From Rhodoferax sp. AJA081-3 (GTDB lineage: Bacteria; Pseudomonadota; Gammaproteobacteria; Burkholderiales; Burkholderiaceae_C): DNA of 64,000 nt. The notes below the pieces were generated by a model. The model saw only the letters and a list, made by a program, of their open reading frames with translations, ran no database searches and was not told where the DNA came from. The position numbers and the translations under genes were made by a program. The stretch is from positions 4,216,001 through 4,280,000 of the forward strand of contig NZ_CP059068.1 in the NCBI RefSeq assembly GCF_017798165.1. The letters are read 5' to 3'. Shown here piece after piece: positions 62,117-64,000 of the stretch (positions are counted from its first letter, which is position 1; each line of letters begins with the position of its first letter).

Positions 62117-62190
62117 GGCGGCTATTATCCCGGCGATCCCTATTTCTGCGCGGTTCACAAGACGGCGCCCCAACCCGGAAAACATCCACC

Positions 62191-63894
62191 ATGGCGCACA
62201 ACGCACAGGCAGACCTTTACCCCACGCCCTACGAGCAGGGCAACCAGAACCAGACTACGCAATGGAGCGCCTGCATAGCTTTTTACGAGCGGCTTGCCGC
62301 AGATTTCCCCGGCATATTGCATTTCTTCCAGATTGGCACGGCGGACAATGGCCTGCCGCTGCATGCTGGGGTTGTGAGCAGCGATGGCGTGCGGGACCGT
62401 GCGCAGATCAAGGCGACTGGCAGACCCATCTTTTTCAATAACAACGGCATACACCCTGGCGAGCCAGAAGGCATAGACGCCTGTATGGCCCTGGTGCGGG
62501 ATTTTTGCACCCAGCCCGAGCGCCTGGCGGCACTGGGCAAGACCGTGTTTCTGTTCATCCCGGTCTACAACGTGGACGGTTGTTTGAACCGCCAGTCCAC
62601 ATCGCGCGTCAACCAGTTGGGCCCCGAGGAGTTTGGCTTTAGGGCCAACGGACGCAACCTGGACCTGAACCGCGATTTCATCAAATGCGACAGCCTGGCG
62701 GCGCAGGCCTTCAACCAGTTCTTCACTGCCTGGGACCCGGATGTGATGGTCGACACCCACACCTCCAACGGGGCCGACTACCAGTACACGATGACGCTGA
62801 TCAACACCCAGACCGACAAGCTGGGAGGTGGCCTGGGCGATTTCCTGCGCGACACCATGCTGCCCGACATCTACACAGCCATGGCAGAACGCGGCTGGCC
62901 CACCTGCCCCTATGTGAACCCCATACGGGCCACACCAGACGATGGCATTGAAGACTTTCTGGAGGTGCCGCGTTTCTCCACCGGCTACGCTGCGCTGCAC
63001 CACTGCATAGGCTTTATGCCCGAGACCCACATGCTCAAACCGTTTGCCGACCGCTACGCCTCCATGCGTACCCTGGTCGAAGTGGTGCTGGCGTTCACGC
63101 TCAGCCATGCCACGCAGATACAGGCCCTGCGCCAGACCGCGCGGCAGGCTGCCAGTGCGCAGCGGCGTTGGCCGGTGCTGTGGGCGCCTGATACCAGTCG
63201 CCCGTCTGCTTTCACATTCAAGGGGTATGCGGCGGTCTACCGTCCCAGCCTGCTGGGCAACTACAGCCGCCTGGCCTATGACCGCGACCAGCCCTGGGAG
63301 CGCGACATTCCTTGGTTCAACCGCTGCACGGTGGCCTTGGAAGTGGCCACACCCAAGCAGTACCTGATACCCCAGGCATGGCGCGAAGTTATTGAGCGTC
63401 TGCAATGGAATGGCGTGGTGCTGCGGCGCCTGGAAGCAGGCCAGAGCCTGCAGGCACAGGTCTACCGCATAGGCACGGTGCAATCGCGCGCCAACCCCTA
63501 CGAGGGCCATATGTTCCACGACAACATGGAGCTCACGGTGCACACCGAGACCATCCAGGCCCAAGCGGGCGATGTGCTGGTGGACCTGGCGCAACCGAAT
63601 GCCCGGTATGCGGTGGAGACGCTGGAGCCACAGGCACACGACAGTTTTTTCCGCTGGGGCTTTTTCAACAGCGTGCTGGAGAAGAAAGAAGCCTATTCCG
63701 ACTACGTGTTTGAAGACACGGCGCTGGAAATGCTGCAGGAGGAGCCCGAACTGCGCACACGTTTTGAGGCCTGGAAGCAGGCACATCCCGAGCAGCTTGC
63801 CAGCCAGACCGCCGTGCTGGATTTCATCTTCGCCCACGGCAAACGCTTCCACGAACCGGAGTGGCGGCGCTACCCGGTAGTCGGCTTGTTGTAG
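62191..63894 (+). CDS. M14 family zinc metallopeptidase
   Basis: A 567-residue protein with a zinc-carboxypeptidase fold in its first 350 residues. The first zinc motif is NNGIHPGEPEG (His88, Glu91), the third ligand is His190 in MVDTHTSNG, and substrate-contact residues sit in NGRNLDLNRDF. A candidate catalytic glutamate lies in FMPETHMLK. A C-terminal beta-rich domain of unknown role follows. No signal peptide is seen, so it probably acts in the cytoplasm on peptides or amides. It is divergent from the CoA-transferase gene, with 74 bp between starts. Confidence 0.88.
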   Translation: MAHNAQADLYPTPYEQGNQNQTTQWSACIAFYERLAADFPGILHFFQIGTADNGLPLHAGVVSSDGVRDRAQIKATGRPIFFNNNGIHPGEPEGIDACMALVRDFCTQPERLAALGKTVFLFIPVYNVDGCLNRQSTSRVNQLGPEEFGFRANGRNLDLNRDFIKCDSLAAQAFNQFFTAWDPDVMVDTHTSNGADYQYTMTLINTQTDKLGGGLGDFLRDTMLPDIYTAMAERGWPTCPYVNPIRATPDDGIEDFLEVPRFSTGYAALHHCIGFMPETHMLKPFADRYASMRTLVEVVLAFTLSHATQIQALRQTARQAASAQRRWPVLWAPDTSRPSAFTFKGYAAVYRPSLLGNYSRLAYDRDQPWERDIPWFNRCTVALEVATPKQYLIPQAWREVIERLQWNGVVLRRLEAGQSLQAQVYRIGTVQSRANPYEGHMFHDNMELTVHTETIQAQAGDVLVDLAQPNARYAVETLEPQAHDSFFRWGFFNSVLEKKEAYSDYVFEDTALEMLQEEPELRTRFEAWKQAHPEQLASQTAVLDFIFAHGKRFHEPEWRRYPVVGLL

Positions 63895-63968
63895 GCGTAT
63901 TGCCAAAGGGGTTGTGTGCAGGAGTAGGATGCAGCTAACGACACGTTGGACCTACTTGGAGAATCACT

Positions 63969-64000
63969 ATGGCGAACAAACATGCGGCCACCCCTGCCGC
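63969..64000 (+). CDS. Start of an unidentified gene cut by the window edge
   Basis: An ATG at 63969 is preceded by GGAG (63958-63961) at a good distance and followed by an open frame reading MANKHAATPA to the window end. Only ten codons are visible, so the product cannot be identified. Confidence 0.45.
   Translation, partial: MANKHAATPA

Noticed and set aside
62155..63906. 583-codon minus-strand frame opposite the M14 peptidase
   Set aside because: The plus frame has zinc-binding motifs; the minus frame has none and is explained by codon bias.

Overview
The window is 64 kb of GC-rich chromosomal DNA from a betaproteobacterium, most likely Burkholderiales, family Comamonadaceae (Rhodoferax/Polaromonas-like). 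This rests on gene families, very high third-position GC, and a dispersed hairpin repeat of a kind I associate with that family; no rRNA or other marker gene is present to prove it. I see no tRNA, CRISPR array, prophage or complete insertion sequence.

Layout. 1-4.1 kb: tail of a chemotaxis receptor, a B12-dependent (class II) ribonucleotide reductase (nrdJ) and an overlapping nitroreductase. 4.1-8.3 kb: a lipoprotein solute-binding protein in a two-gene operon with a large hybrid sensor kinase. 8.4-12.6 kb: EamA exporter, Bcr/CflA exporter, TPR-GGDEF diguanylate cyclase. 12.7-14.8 kb: SOS mutagenesis genes imuA-imuB behind a LexA box; their partner polymerase dnaE2 lies 16 kb away (31.1-34.4 kb) behind a second LexA box. 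15-16.1 kb: a secreted protein of lower GC. 16.2-29.8 kb: a complete five-step histidine utilization locus. hutU-hutH run leftward; a transporter/sensor-kinase fusion, a soluble REC-kinase, hutC, hutD, hutI, hutG and hutF run rightward. Two identical 16-bp palindromes, probable HutC operators, control the two arms. 29.9-41.6 kb: small housekeeping genes (VF530, SlyX, glycine-zipper), dnaE2, a lipase-like hydrolase, LysE exporter with WYL regulator, MdtH-like exporter with LysR regulator, patatin, UspA and GNAT proteins.

41.7-59 kb is the most unusual part: a mostly leftward block of membrane-stress-like genes. In order of transcription it holds a small exported protein, DUF2145, TelA, YiaAB, a solute-binding-like protein, a solute-binding/VWA lipoprotein, a two-TM helical protein (a related protein is encoded on the opposite strand), a YqiJ-like membrane protein, a flotillin, a zinc-ribbon protein, a 1733-residue AAA-type ATPase and a phospholipase-D-fold protein. 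It looks like a membrane-integrity or defence system whose joint function I cannot name. 59-64 kb: LysR regulator with a DUF2917 target gene, CaiB/BaiF CoA-transferase, M14 metallopeptidase and the start of another gene.

A roughly 50-bp repeat (hairpin GCTAC..GTAGC followed by a GACGGGGGCTA core) occurs nine times. Five copies lie inside reading frames: two in imuB, one each in hutD and dnaE2, and one that encodes the signal peptide of a small exported protein.
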